DNA from: an uncultured Verrucomicrobiota bacterium | Lineage (GTDB): Bacteria; Verrucomicrobiota; Verrucomicrobiia; Opitutales; Opitutaceae | Direction of reading: 5' to 3' | Assembly (NCBI GenBank): GCA_903919625.1 | Contig: CAIXIZ010000134.1 | Coordinates: 1 to 14,844, forward strand | DNA length: 14,844 bases | Shown: piece after piece, positions 1 to 7,426 of the stretch | Numbering within the stretch: position 1 is the first letter of the stretch | Layout: each line of letters opens with the position of its first letter | Made by a program: the position numbers and the translations under genes | The notes under the pieces: model-generated | Database searches by the model: none | The model's input: only the letters and a program-made list of their open reading frames with translations | What the model was told of the DNA's origin: nothing

Positions 1-1370
1 ACAATGGGCCCTTTGCCCACAAACAGGCCGGCCAGGCTGACCGCCTCGCTGAGGAGGCCGCCGCCATTGTTGCGGAGATCGAGCACGATTCCCTGGACAT
101 GGGCGGCCTGCAGGCGTTTGACCAGCTCGGCCACATCCTTGGAGGCCGTGGCCGGTTCCTTACCCTCGGTGGAGCTGTCGGGGCCATAGAAGGCGGGCAA
201 GGTGATCACCCCGATGGGCACCGTACCCTTGCCGTTCGCGGCCGGGAGGTCAAAAATGGCGCCACGCGCGCGGGCGGAGTCAAGGTTGACGACATCGCGC
301 GTGATGACGATCTCCCGGCGCGGTTCGCCGGCGGACTCAACCGTGAGACGGACCCGGGCGTCCTTTTTGCCGCGGATCATGTTGACGATTTTACGGAGCT
401 TCATCCCGATGACTTCGACGGGTTCCCCCTCTTCCTGGGCAACCGCAACGATATGATCTTCGGGCTTGAGCTGCTTGCTGAGATCGGCGGGGCCGCCCGG
501 CACGAGCTCCTTCACGACGCAGACATCGTCCTCCAGCCCAAGCACGGCCCCAATGCCGACGAGCTGGAGGCGCATCTGGATCGCGAAATCTTCGTAGCTG
601 GCGGCCGACATGTAATCGGAGTGCGGGTCATACAGCCGGGTGATGGCGGTGAGAAACAATTCGGTGAGGTCGGAAGTCTCAATCTCATCGAGATTCTTCA
701 GCAGCCGCTCATACCGTTTGCGCACGACGGTCTTCGGGTCGTCAACCGGCTTGAGGGCGACAGGCCTGACCGCGATGGCGCTTTTCGGCGCCGGGAGCGT
801 CGCGGTGGTCTTCGCGGCCGCCGCCTCGGCATTAAGCGTCTCCTGGATCAGCTCGAACTTGAGCCTGGCCCGCCAGAGCTCATCGGCGGCGGCGGCATCG
901 GCCGGCCATTCCGCCTTCGCCCGGTCAATGGTGTAGGTGTCCTTGCCCGCCAAAGGAATGTCCTTTTTCAGCTCTTCCAGGATCCAGGCGACGCGGGACT
1001 GCACCCGCTGCTGGTAGGTGTTGAAGATTTCGTAAGCCGCGTCAATGTCCCCCACGCGTGAGACGTTCAGGTAGAGGATCTCAGCCGAATATCGTTTGGC
1101 AAAATCCTGCTTGTCCGAATTGAGAAAAAAAAGCCGCTGACCGTCGAGGTCGCTCATGTAATCGGGGATGACCGCGGCGTAGCTGGCCCGGGTCACCGCC
1201 TCGCGGTTGTAGTGGTTGCTCTCCAGCAACGCGATCAGGTAGCGGATTTCGATGTAGAGGCTCTGCGGGGTGGTCATGGTCCGCTCCGCCGCAGCGGAGG
1301 CCAGGCCCATGGTGAGCACCAGGCCGGCAAGGAGCAGGAAGTGGCGGAGGGAGCGGGGGAGGAGTTGCAT
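1..1370 (-). CDS. prc: Tail-specific (C-terminal processing) protease, S41 family, N-terminal part
   Basis: Partial gene, read leftwards from an ATG at 1370-1368; 456 codons are present and it runs off the left edge. Residues 1-28 form a Sec signal peptide (basic start, LLLAGLVLTMGLASA, AXA-type cleavage), so the enzyme is expected in the periplasm. Residues about 30-257 match the tail-specific protease N-terminal domain (ESNHYNRE near residue 50, then DLDGQRLFFL, later DPHSDYMS at 248-255). A PDZ domain follows at about 265-350 (GIGAVLGLEDD, VPGGPA, GMKLRKIVNMIRGKKD). The S41 core begins with DLRNNGGGLLSEAV at 431-444. The family degrades or trims periplasmic proteins from the C-terminus with a Ser/Lys dyad. 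That serine and lysine lie beyond the left edge, so activity cannot be judged here. The rhomboid-like gene lies upstream on the same strand, 150 bases away, so co-transcription is possible. Confidence 0.95.
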   Translation of the reverse strand, partial: MQLLPRSLRHFLLLAGLVLTMGLASAAAERTMTTPQSLYIEIRYLIALLESNHYNREAVTRASYAAVIPDYMSDLDGQRLFFLNSDKQDFAKRYSAEILYLNVSRVGDIDAAYEIFNTYQQRVQSRVAWILEELKKDIPLAGKDTYTIDRAKAEWPADAAAADELWRARLKFELIQETLNAEAAAAKTTATLPAPKSAIAVRPVALKPVDDPKTVVRKRYERLLKNLDEIETSDLTELFLTAITRLYDPHSDYMSAASYEDFAIQMRLQLVGIGAVLGLEDDVCVVKELVPGGPADLSKQLKPEDHIVAVAQEEGEPVEVIGMKLRKIVNMIRGKKDARVRLTVESAGEPRREIVITRDVVNLDSARARGAIFDLPAANGKGTVPIGVITLPAFYGPDSSTEGKEPATASKDVAELVKRLQAAHVQGIVLDLRNNGGGLLSEAVSLAGLFVGKGPI

Positions 1371-1520
1371 CAGGGGAAGTGGGACGGGCGGAAGGGGAAT
1401 AGGTTGCACCGAAACGAAAGAATTGTCTGGCCGGGGTGGCAGGCAGTAAAACACCAGGCGCCAGAGGAGACGGATTTTACCGCCAGTTGCAACTCGTCAT
1501 TGCAGGAAGCCGGGCGGGCC

Positions 1521-2408
1521 TCAACGGCGGCTGAGGAAGTCCTTGGCCTCATCCAAGGTGCGCTTCTCGGCCGCGGTCAGGGTGCCAAAGCCGCCGGCAT
1601 TGATTTTGTCGAGGATGCGATCCACCTCGGCGCGGAGATCCTCCGGGCCAATGGCACTCACCGGGCGGACGGGAATCTCCGCCGGCACGGCAGCACGCGA
1701 GGAGCGGTTTCTCCCCCAATGGGGCAAGGTGAAAGCCGTCCCGCTCCCGCCCTGGCCGCGCCAGAGGCGATGGCACAACCAGCCCATCGCCATGCCCCCC
1801 AGGTGAGCGGAGGGCGCATAGGCGAAGCCGATGGTACCGCCCAGGCATTCGTAAAAAACAAACGCGAACCCGTCCACCATCAGGAGAACCAGCACCAGCT
1901 GCCGCGGGGTGATGCTGACCGGGATGATGAAAGCCAGCAGCAGCCGCATCGGTTCGGTCGGATAAAGGCAGGCGTAAAAAACCAGCAACCCGCAGAGACC
2001 CGGAAATGCTCCCGTCAGACTGCCCCCATGCCACCAATGCACCCCCACCCAGCAAAGCCCGCCCACTACCAGGGCGCCGGCAAACAGGCCGAGCAACCGC
2101 CGTGCGCCCAGAACCGCCTCCAGCTCCCGGCCCAGCCAATACAGGACCAAAAGCAGGCAGATGATCTCCAGCAAATCATGATGAACCAAGGGGTAGGTTA
2201 GGAGTGTCCAGATTTTGCCCGCCCGGATCCCCTCGATGCTCAGCACGGTGTTGCGTAAAAAGGCGGCTGATACCGATGGGCCCACCCAGGGTGAGCTCAT
2301 CACCAATTGCAGCACAAACACGCCCGCGATCACCCCGAGCAGCCAGGGGAGCACCCTGGGCTTCTCGCGCTCATAGTCTGCCTGCATGTATGGCCGATCG
2401 GACAACAT
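1521..2408 (-). CDS. Rhomboid-family membrane protein, probably catalytically altered
   Basis: A 295-residue multi-pass membrane protein. The ATG at 2408 was preferred because AGGA lies about 13 bases upstream and the first TM segment (PWLLGVIAGVFVLQLV) starts about 20 residues later. An ATG at 2540 would overlap the divergent dehydrogenase gene and add a basic, non-conserved extension; an ATG at 2387 is a second option. Rhomboid signs are GRELEAVLGARR after TM2, GAFPGLCGLL in place of the GxSG motif, and AHLGGMAMG with the second catalytic His (residue 202; codon 1805-1803). The serine position is Cys139 (TGC, 1994-1992). The HxxxN of TM2 is also missing, with Glu and Leu aligned there. The soluble tail ending near LTAAEKRTLDEAKDFL resembles the short helical C-terminal domain (DUF6576-like) of rhomboids from Bacteroidota and Verrucomicrobiota. 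The family cleaves membrane proteins; this member may be a pseudoprotease or use Cys. The fold call is firm, activity is uncertain. Confidence 0.85.
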   Translation of the reverse strand: MLSDRPYMQADYEREKPRVLPWLLGVIAGVFVLQLVMSSPWVGPSVSAAFLRNTVLSIEGIRAGKIWTLLTYPLVHHDLLEIICLLLVLYWLGRELEAVLGARRLLGLFAGALVVGGLCWVGVHWWHGGSLTGAFPGLCGLLVFYACLYPTEPMRLLLAFIIPVSITPRQLVLVLLMVDGFAFVFYECLGGTIGFAYAPSAHLGGMAMGWLCHRLWRGQGGSGTAFTLPHWGRNRSSRAAVPAEIPVRPVSAIGPEDLRAEVDRILDKINAGGFGTLTAAEKRTLDEAKDFLSRR

Positions 2409-2508
2409 GCCGGCGATTGTGTCCTGGCCGCGTCCAAATACAAGCCGCCGCTTGCCAGGCAGCCGGAGCCGGGCGGTGCGAGATTTGCCATTGCCGCCGG
2501 CCGGTCGG

Positions 2509-2526
2509 GCGTGCTTTGTCGCACGC
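2509..2526 (+). promoter_or_regulatory. Hairpin just before the SDR start codon
   Basis: GCGTGC-TTTGTC-GCACGC is a perfect 6-bp stem with a 6-base loop that ends 4 bases before the ATG at 2531, where a ribosome-binding site would be expected. No purine-rich Shine-Dalgarno sequence is visible there. It could limit initiation or merely be a chance GC-rich palindrome. Confidence 0.3.
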
Positions 2527-2530
2527 ACCC

Positions 2531-3316
2531 ATGAAATCATCCGAATACCTCACCTCCCTTTTTTCCCTCACCGGCAAGGTCGCGGTCGTCAGCGGCGGCA
2601 CCGGCGAGCTCTGCGGCGCGATGGCGGAGGGCCTCGCCGGCGCCGGAGCCGAGGTCGTGCTCGTCGGCCGCAATGCGGAGAAAGCCGAGGCCCGGCTCGC
2701 CAAAATCCGCACGGCCGGGGGCAAGGGTTATTTCATCTCCGCCGAGGCCAGCAGCAAGGCCGAGCTGGAGAAGCTGCTCGCCACCGTGCTCGCCCAGTCG
2801 GGCCGCGTGGACATTGTGGTCAACGGCGCGGGGGTGAACTCCCCGACCCCGTTCCTGGAAATCAGCGAAGATGAGTTTGAACGCATCATGCGCATCAATG
2901 TGAAAGGCGTGTTTCTCGGCTGCCAGGTTTTTGGGAAATATCTCATCGAGCGCGGCACCGGCGGTTCGATCATCAACCTCGGCTCGATGACGGGGCTGAT
3001 CCCGCTCTCCCGCGTGTTCACCTATTCGGCGAGCAAGGCGGCGGTGCATAACTTCTCCAAAAACCTCGCGCGCGAGTGGGCGACGAAAAATGTGCGGGTC
3101 AACGTGCTCGTGCCCGGCTTTTTCCCCGCCGAGCAGAACCGCAAGGTGCTCACCCCCGACCGCGTGACGAGCATCATGGCGCACACGCCCATGAAACGCT
3201 TTGGCGAGGCCCGCGAACTCATTGGCGCGACCCTGCTGCTGGCGAGCGACGCCGGCAGTTTCATCACCGGCCACGAGCTGATCGTGGACGGCGGGTATCA
3301 TGCGATGACGATCTGA
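2531..3316 (+). CDS. SDR-family NAD(P)-dependent oxidoreductase
   Basis: A complete classical short-chain dehydrogenase of 261 residues, the usual length. The Rossmann start is VAVVSGGTGELCGAMAEGL (17-35), a variant of TGxxxGxG in which the second part is G-E-L-C-G. NGAG at 98-101 replaces the usual NNAG/NAAG. The catalytic tetrad is complete: Asn123 (RINVKG), Ser152 (NLGSMTG), Tyr165 and Lys169 (YSASK). The C-terminus has the usual substrate-side end, GHELIVDGGYHAMTI. Overall it most resembles the gluconate 5-dehydrogenase / D-mannonate (fructuronate) oxidoreductase-like SDRs, which fits a sugar-acid substrate, but the substrate cannot be fixed from sequence alone. It is cytoplasmic. It is the first gene of a plus-strand group with the secreted hydrolase (167 bases downstream) and the glycosidase, and it is divergent from the rhomboid gene with a 122-base gap. 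An in-frame upstream extension to 2204 lies inside the rhomboid gene and was rejected. Confidence 0.93.
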   Translation: MKSSEYLTSLFSLTGKVAVVSGGTGELCGAMAEGLAGAGAEVVLVGRNAEKAEARLAKIRTAGGKGYFISAEASSKAELEKLLATVLAQSGRVDIVVNGAGVNSPTPFLEISEDEFERIMRINVKGVFLGCQVFGKYLIERGTGGSIINLGSMTGLIPLSRVFTYSASKAAVHNFSKNLAREWATKNVRVNVLVPGFFPAEQNRKVLTPDRVTSIMAHTPMKRFGEARELIGATLLLASDAGSFITGHELIVDGGYHAMTI

Positions 3317-3483
3317 GGGCAGAATACCGGAGGGGAGAGGCCGTCCCGGATCTCCTGGTCCGGGCTGCATGGTTTTTGGCCGCAGCAGTGCTGGCGGGTG
3401 TGGAATCGCGCGCCGGCACCCCTCCGCCACTTGACGCCCCCCGCCGCTTCCGCCAGAAACCTGCCCGCCCCCCTGCCCCGCCC

Positions 3484-5085
3484 ATGACCATCGCGCATTC
3501 CCTCCCCGCCCGCATCCGGCTCGTCCTGCCCGTTGTTGCCGCCGCACTCGTCTTCGCCGTTCCAGCCGCCCCGGCGCAATCGATCACGCTCACTCCGCTT
3601 CAGCCGGGCTTCATCTATGCAGTCGGGGAGAAACTCGGCTGGTCCGTCACCGCGCCCGTCGGAACCGTGACCGGCCCCGTCACCTACACGCTTAGGAAAA
3701 ATGGCCTCTCCGCCGGCTACAAGACCGACACGCTTGATCTCAGCTCCGGCAGCGCGACCATCGAGACCACGCTTGACGAACCCGGATCGGTGCTGGTCGA
3801 AGTCCGTGCACCCGCACCGGTGCCGGCCAACCCGCTGACGATCGCGAATCTCACCGCCCGGCTCAGCCTGACCACCGGCCAGCTGGCCACCATCAGCCCG
3901 CTGCTGGATGAACTGACCCGGGCGCAAAAGGATGTGGATGAAAAGCAGGCATCGGCCACCCGGCTGCGCGCGGCGCTCAATGACCGGCTCGGCCCGATTT
4001 TGACCGATGCCCAAAAACCACAGGCGGTGCAATTCGCCCGCGCGGTGTCGCCTCCCGCCCGCGGCGGGGCACGCGGCGGCGCCGCGATCCTCTCAGGCGC
4101 ACTGGTCGCCCCCCAAAAACTCACCCCCTCCTCGCCACGTCCCGCCGACTTTGACCTGTGGTGGGAGGCCAAAATCAGGCAGCTCCATGAAATCCCGGTC
4201 AACGCGCAGCTCACCGTAGTGGACAGCGGCAAACCCACGGTGGACTATGCCAAAATCACGATGGACAACATCAAGGGCGCGCACATCCAAGGCCAGCTCG
4301 CCAAGCCCGCTGGGGCGGGCAAACACCCTGCATTGCTCATTCTGCAATGGGCCGGCGGTACCTATTCGCTGCCCCCGTCGCGCGTGGTCGACCGCGCCGC
4401 CGAAGGCTGGCTCGCGCTCAATATCGAGCCGCATGACATCGCCTTCGACCAGCCCCAGGCTTACTACACCGGGCTTAACCGTGGTCCGCTGGGAAATTTT
4501 CAATCCATCGGGCAGGAAGACCGGGAGACAAGTTACTTTCTGGCGATATATCTCTCAGCCTACCGCGCGCTGGATTATCTGACCTCGCGCGATGACTGGG
4601 ACGGCAAGACCCTCGTCGTGCAGGGCAACAGCATGGGCGGGCAGCAGTCCCTCGCCATGGCCGGACTTTATCCCAAAATCACCGCCGTCATCGCAGAAAT
4701 TCCCTCCAGCATCGACGTGACTGGCCCGGAGCACGGCAGCGCGGCGGGCTTCCCCGACTGGGCGCGCGATGCCAAAGCCAAAAACAATCCCAAAATTTTG
4801 GAAACCGGCCGCTATTTCGACCCGATGAACTTTGCCGCGCACATCACCGTCCCCGCCCTCGTCGCGATGGGTGCGTATGATGAGACCAGCCCGCCCGTCG
4901 GCATCTGGCGCGCCCTCAACCTGATGAAAGGTCCGGTTGAACCGCTCATCATGAACTCCGGCCACCCGGAGGTCACAGTCAGCGGGGTTAACAACCACTC
5001 GCCCTACAAAGCGCGCCTGCAGGAGTGGTTCAACGCCCTCGTGAAAGACGGCCACCCCCCGGCAACGGGCGCGGCCAAGCCTTAG
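3484..5085 (+). CDS. Secreted alpha/beta hydrolase, acetyl-xylan-esterase (CE7/AXE1)-like
   Basis: A 533-residue protein with a clear Sec signal peptide (about residues 1-32, ending VPAAPAQS). Residues 35-110 are beta-rich and resemble an Ig-like accessory domain. Residues 125-175 look helical and charged, and 190-210 is a Gly/Ala/Arg-rich linker. The hydrolase domain (about 215-525) starts with DFDLWWEAKIRQL, typical of CE7-like enzymes. The nucleophile elbow is GNSMGG (Ser383). Asp466 (GAYDETSPP) and His494 (NSGHPEV) complete a plausible triad. CE7 enzymes remove acetyl groups from xylan oligosaccharides or cephalosporin C. Classical members have GGSQGG at the elbow and are about 320 residues, so this longer form is a related branch with unknown ester specificity. 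The glycosidase follows 12 bases downstream, so the two are probably co-transcribed and secreted to act on the same glycan. The ATG at 3484 was chosen for the signal peptide; the reading frame is open further upstream, into the SDR gene. Confidence 0.88.
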   Translation: MTIAHSLPARIRLVLPVVAAALVFAVPAAPAQSITLTPLQPGFIYAVGEKLGWSVTAPVGTVTGPVTYTLRKNGLSAGYKTDTLDLSSGSATIETTLDEPGSVLVEVRAPAPVPANPLTIANLTARLSLTTGQLATISPLLDELTRAQKDVDEKQASATRLRAALNDRLGPILTDAQKPQAVQFARAVSPPARGGARGGAAILSGALVAPQKLTPSSPRPADFDLWWEAKIRQLHEIPVNAQLTVVDSGKPTVDYAKITMDNIKGAHIQGQLAKPAGAGKHPALLILQWAGGTYSLPPSRVVDRAAEGWLALNIEPHDIAFDQPQAYYTGLNRGPLGNFQSIGQEDRETSYFLAIYLSAYRALDYLTSRDDWDGKTLVVQGNSMGGQQSLAMAGLYPKITAVIAEIPSSIDVTGPEHGSAAGFPDWARDAKAKNNPKILETGRYFDPMNFAAHITVPALVAMGAYDETSPPVGIWRALNLMKGPVEPLIMNSGHPEVTVSGVNNHSPYKARLQEWFNALVKDGHPPATGAAKP

Positions 5086-5097
5086 GAAAAAACCTTT
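5084..5097 (+). promoter_or_regulatory. Ribosome-binding site overlapping the upstream stop codon
   Basis: TAGGAAAA spans the hydrolase stop codon (TAG 5083-5085), so AGGA at 5084-5087 sits 10 bases before the ATG at 5098. Placing the Shine-Dalgarno on the previous stop supports translational coupling of the esterase and glycosidase genes, and it fixes the glycosidase start. Confidence 0.6.
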
Positions 5098-7038
5098 ATG
5101 CCTTCTCCACCCAATACCCCAGCTGCCATACCAGGCTGGGCCGGATTCATCCGGTTTGGCTGGTTGCGTCCGATACTTATCCTCTGGGCGCTCGCCGCCG
5201 CGAGCCTGGCGCGCGGCACCCTCCCCTCTGGCGCCATTCACGTTTGGGAAACACAGGAAATCACCCTGCAAGCCGGGCAGGATTACCCCAATCCGTATGC
5301 CGATGTGCAATGCTGGATCGAGCTGACAGGTCCGGACTTCGCCAGGCGCGTCTATGGATTTTGGGATGGAGGTCGCACCTTTAAAGTCCGTTTTGTCGCC
5401 ACCGGAGCCGGTGACTGGAGCTGGTCGGTTGGGTCCAACCAAACCGCCGACAAAGGTCTGACCGGCGGGAAGGGCAAGGTGAAGGCGGTCGATTGGACCG
5501 AGGCGGAAATGGCGGAGAACCCCAACCGCCGCGGCTTCGTCCGCGCCACCGCCAACGGTCACGCGTTGCAATACGCCGACCATACGCCGTTTTTTCTGGT
5601 GGGAGACACATGGCTGGCCGCCTCCACCTGGCGGCTGCCCTGGAAAGGCATGGCGGCGGCCTCCGACTATGTCCCGGCACCGGGCATCAGCTTCGAGGAG
5701 GCGGTGGCGTGGCGGAAACGGCAGGGCTTCAACTCGGTCAGCTTTATCGCGGCCTTTCCGAACTGGGCAGCCGACAGCCACCCCGCGACGTTTGCCGACA
5801 AAAACGGCGTCTATCTGCGCAACGCGTGGGAAAAATTTGGTTACTGGGCGGCCGACGGCACCACGCCCACGGCGAAGGACATGGCCGACGAACAGGGCAA
5901 CCGGCCCTTTGCCGTTTTCAGCGACCGCGAGGGGCTGGCGGATTTCGACCATCTCAACCCCGCCTATTTTGACAGCCTCGACCGGAAGATGCGCCATCTC
6001 GCCGACCAGGGCTTCGTGCCATTCCTGGAGCCGGTGCGCCGGGACAACTGTCCGTCCTGGAAAGCCTATTTCGATTTCAATGTCTCCTACTCACGGTATC
6101 TCCAATATCTCATCGCCCGCTATGGCGCGTTCAACCTCATCTTCAGCGGCATCCACCTCGACTGGATCCCGAAGGACTACAGTTTGACCGCCGCCGAGTT
6201 CAACGCCGCCCTCACATATCACCTGAAAACCTACGGACCGCTCCCCTACGGCCAGCCTTACACCACGCTGATTGACAGCTCAACCTTCCAGACCTTCGGC
6301 CACGGGGACAAGGCGCCCTGGCTGACGATGCATGCGGTGGGCAACAAGCCGCGGAACAACGCCATCTACGCCTCCATCGAGGAGCTCTATCAGCTCAGCC
6401 CTCCTTTCCCGGCCGCCAATCTCGAGCCCTATTACACCGGCTGGAACCATCAGAACAACCGTCCTGGCGGCGAGTCGCCGGCGGAAAACTCCGACCGCGA
6501 CAATTATTTTTCCCGTTCCATGATGTATGGCTCGGTCCTGTCGGGAGCGCTGGCCGGCCATGTGCATGGTACGGGCGCCTACGATCTCACCAGCACGGGC
6601 GAAACCGCCGGCTGGCGCCCTTATGTCTGGGACGCCCTGCGCTTCACCTCCGGCGGGCAGATGCAGTTTATGCAGCGGTTTGTGCTCTCCGAAGGCGGCC
6701 GTTATCAGCAGCTCCAGCCGGTCCCCAACGATCTGCAGCCCCGCGCCCCCGCCGAGGCGCTGCCCGACGGGCTGGATGGCTGGAGTTTCATGCTGCGCGC
6801 ACCCGATCAGTCTTTAGCCCTGCTTTATTTTGAACTCAAAGCCGTCCGTCCGCAAGTCAGAGGACTCAAGCCCGCCTCACGCTATCGCAGGAATTGGTAT
6901 GACCCGCGCGAAGGCCGCTGGGGTGACGCCGTCAATCTCACCACTGATGCCGGCGGAACACTCGGTGCCCCTGCCTTTCCGGGAGATACCGGAGCGGCCA
7001 CCCATGATTGGGCGGCGAAGCTCACGCTGCTTCCGTGA
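5098..7038 (+). CDS. DUF5060/DUF4038 (GH140-like) secreted glycoside hydrolase
   Basis: A 646-residue protein. The N-terminus has an unusually long lead before a hydrophobic stretch (RPILILWALAAASLARG, about 24-40), read as a signal peptide or membrane anchor. Residues about 46-140 form a beta-sandwich of the DUF5060 type (YPNPYADVQCWIELTGP, FVATGAGDWSWSV). Residues about 150-520 form the DUF4038 barrel: RRGFVRATANGHALQYADHT, FFLVGDTWLAAS, WRKRQGFNSVSF, and late motifs NLEPYYTGWN (Glu443) and RSMMYGSVLSGALAGHVHG. A C-terminal beta domain (about 525-646) ends RRNWYDPREGRWGD. DUF4038 contains the GH140 apiosidases acting on rhamnogalacturonan II side chains. Glu443 is the best candidate for a catalytic carboxylate. 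Where many relatives have a GGE/GGD after the Asn-Val-Ile-Trp strand, this one has SGIHLDW (Asp355). The substrate is unknown, but the CE7-like esterase neighbour suggests an acetylated plant or algal polysaccharide. Confidence 0.88.
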   Translation: MPSPPNTPAAIPGWAGFIRFGWLRPILILWALAAASLARGTLPSGAIHVWETQEITLQAGQDYPNPYADVQCWIELTGPDFARRVYGFWDGGRTFKVRFVATGAGDWSWSVGSNQTADKGLTGGKGKVKAVDWTEAEMAENPNRRGFVRATANGHALQYADHTPFFLVGDTWLAASTWRLPWKGMAAASDYVPAPGISFEEAVAWRKRQGFNSVSFIAAFPNWAADSHPATFADKNGVYLRNAWEKFGYWAADGTTPTAKDMADEQGNRPFAVFSDREGLADFDHLNPAYFDSLDRKMRHLADQGFVPFLEPVRRDNCPSWKAYFDFNVSYSRYLQYLIARYGAFNLIFSGIHLDWIPKDYSLTAAEFNAALTYHLKTYGPLPYGQPYTTLIDSSTFQTFGHGDKAPWLTMHAVGNKPRNNAIYASIEELYQLSPPFPAANLEPYYTGWNHQNNRPGGESPAENSDRDNYFSRSMMYGSVLSGALAGHVHGTGAYDLTSTGETAGWRPYVWDALRFTSGGQMQFMQRFVLSEGGRYQQLQPVPNDLQPRAPAEALPDGLDGWSFMLRAPDQSLALLYFELKAVRPQVRGLKPASRYRRNWYDPREGRWGDAVNLTTDAGGTLGAPAFPGDTGAATHDWAAKLTLLP

Positions 7039-7422
7039 GTGATCACCCTGCGGCGGCACCGCCCCTCGAACCAGCTGTTGGCAAAGGCAGGGGGTGACGC
7101 ATTTTAAAAATGGCAGTTCGGGGTTTGTCCCGACCCGTCGGGGCTGGAGCGGTTTCAATAAATGTATCGCGGGCTTTTGAGATTGTACGCCTTCCGGCAT
7201 TTCGCACCAGAAAAGTGTAACCTATTAGGTTACACTTTCTCAGACCCTCCGCCAGCGAAGCCGGAGTTTGACCCGTTCAGCCAACGGAACGGCTGCAGTT
7301 CAATTGAAGCCGATCCAAAGCCCGAACTGCATGAGTCAGGACAAATGCATCCCTCCCGGTCAGGTTTTCATCTTGACCGTCCGCAGTCCGAGGCAAGGCT
7401 CCGGCCCGAATCCCACCCCATC
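7039..7422. other. Non-coding stretch between glycosidase and small hypothetical gene
   Basis: This 384-base stretch has no convincing gene. An open frame from 7162 continues into the hypothetical gene, but its first 87 residues look random (Pro/Arg-rich, no conserved motif), so they were not included. The stretch holds a compact GC hairpin, CCCGAC-CC-GTCGGG (7129-7142), a locally AT-richer segment around 7148-7160, the 27-bp palindrome at 7212-7238 and a 31-codon open frame (7331-7426). No T-run follows the GC hairpin, so it is not a classical terminator. Confidence 0.6.
7212..7238. promoter_or_regulatory. 27-bp near-perfect palindrome, operator-like
   Basis: The arms AAAGTGTAACCTA and TAGGTTACACTTT are exact reverse complements of 13 bases, separated by one T at 7225. 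The core AACCT-ATT-AGGTT fits the AACCT-N3-AGGTT pattern known for MqsA/YgiT-family antitoxin operators. No antitoxin or toxin gene lies beside it in the window. As RNA it could also fold as GTGTAACC-TATTA-GGTTACAC followed by TTTC, so a weak terminator for the glycosidase gene is the main alternative. It stands out by being AT-rich in GC-rich surroundings. Confidence 0.6.
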
Positions 7423-7426
7423 ATGA
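7331..7426 (+). CDS. Possible 31-residue leader ORF
   Basis: ATG at 7331, product starting MSQDKCIPPGQVFIL, stop TGA at 7424-7426. Its stop overlaps the next gene's ATG (7423-7425) as ATGA, the arrangement seen in translationally coupled genes. There is no clear Shine-Dalgarno, no recognised domain, and the length is well within chance, so this is a weak candidate. Confidence 0.15.
   Translation: MSQDKCIPPGQVFILTVRSPRQGSGPNPTPS

Noticed and set aside
99..1061. Plus-strand open frame of 320 codons over the protease gene
   Set aside because: The minus strand encodes an unmistakable Prc N-terminal domain and PDZ domain; the plus frame has no recognisable domain.
3345..3377. Intrinsic terminator after the SDR gene (CCCGGA/TCCGGG hairpin and later T-run)
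   Set aside because: Stem of only 6 bp and the five T residues start 8 bases after it, too far for a standard terminator.
2537..3547. Open frame of 336 codons antisense to the SDR gene
   Set aside because: Composition is that of a reverse-strand shadow; the SDR tetrad on the plus strand is intact.
4555..5997. Open frame of 480 codons on the minus strand across the hydrolase and glycosidase genes
   Set aside because: No domain motif, and it crosses the boundary of two well-supported plus-strand genes.
7162..7422. N-terminal extension of the hypothetical gene to 7162
   Set aside because: The extension runs through the 27-bp palindrome and encodes a random-looking stretch; no ribosome-binding site supports it.
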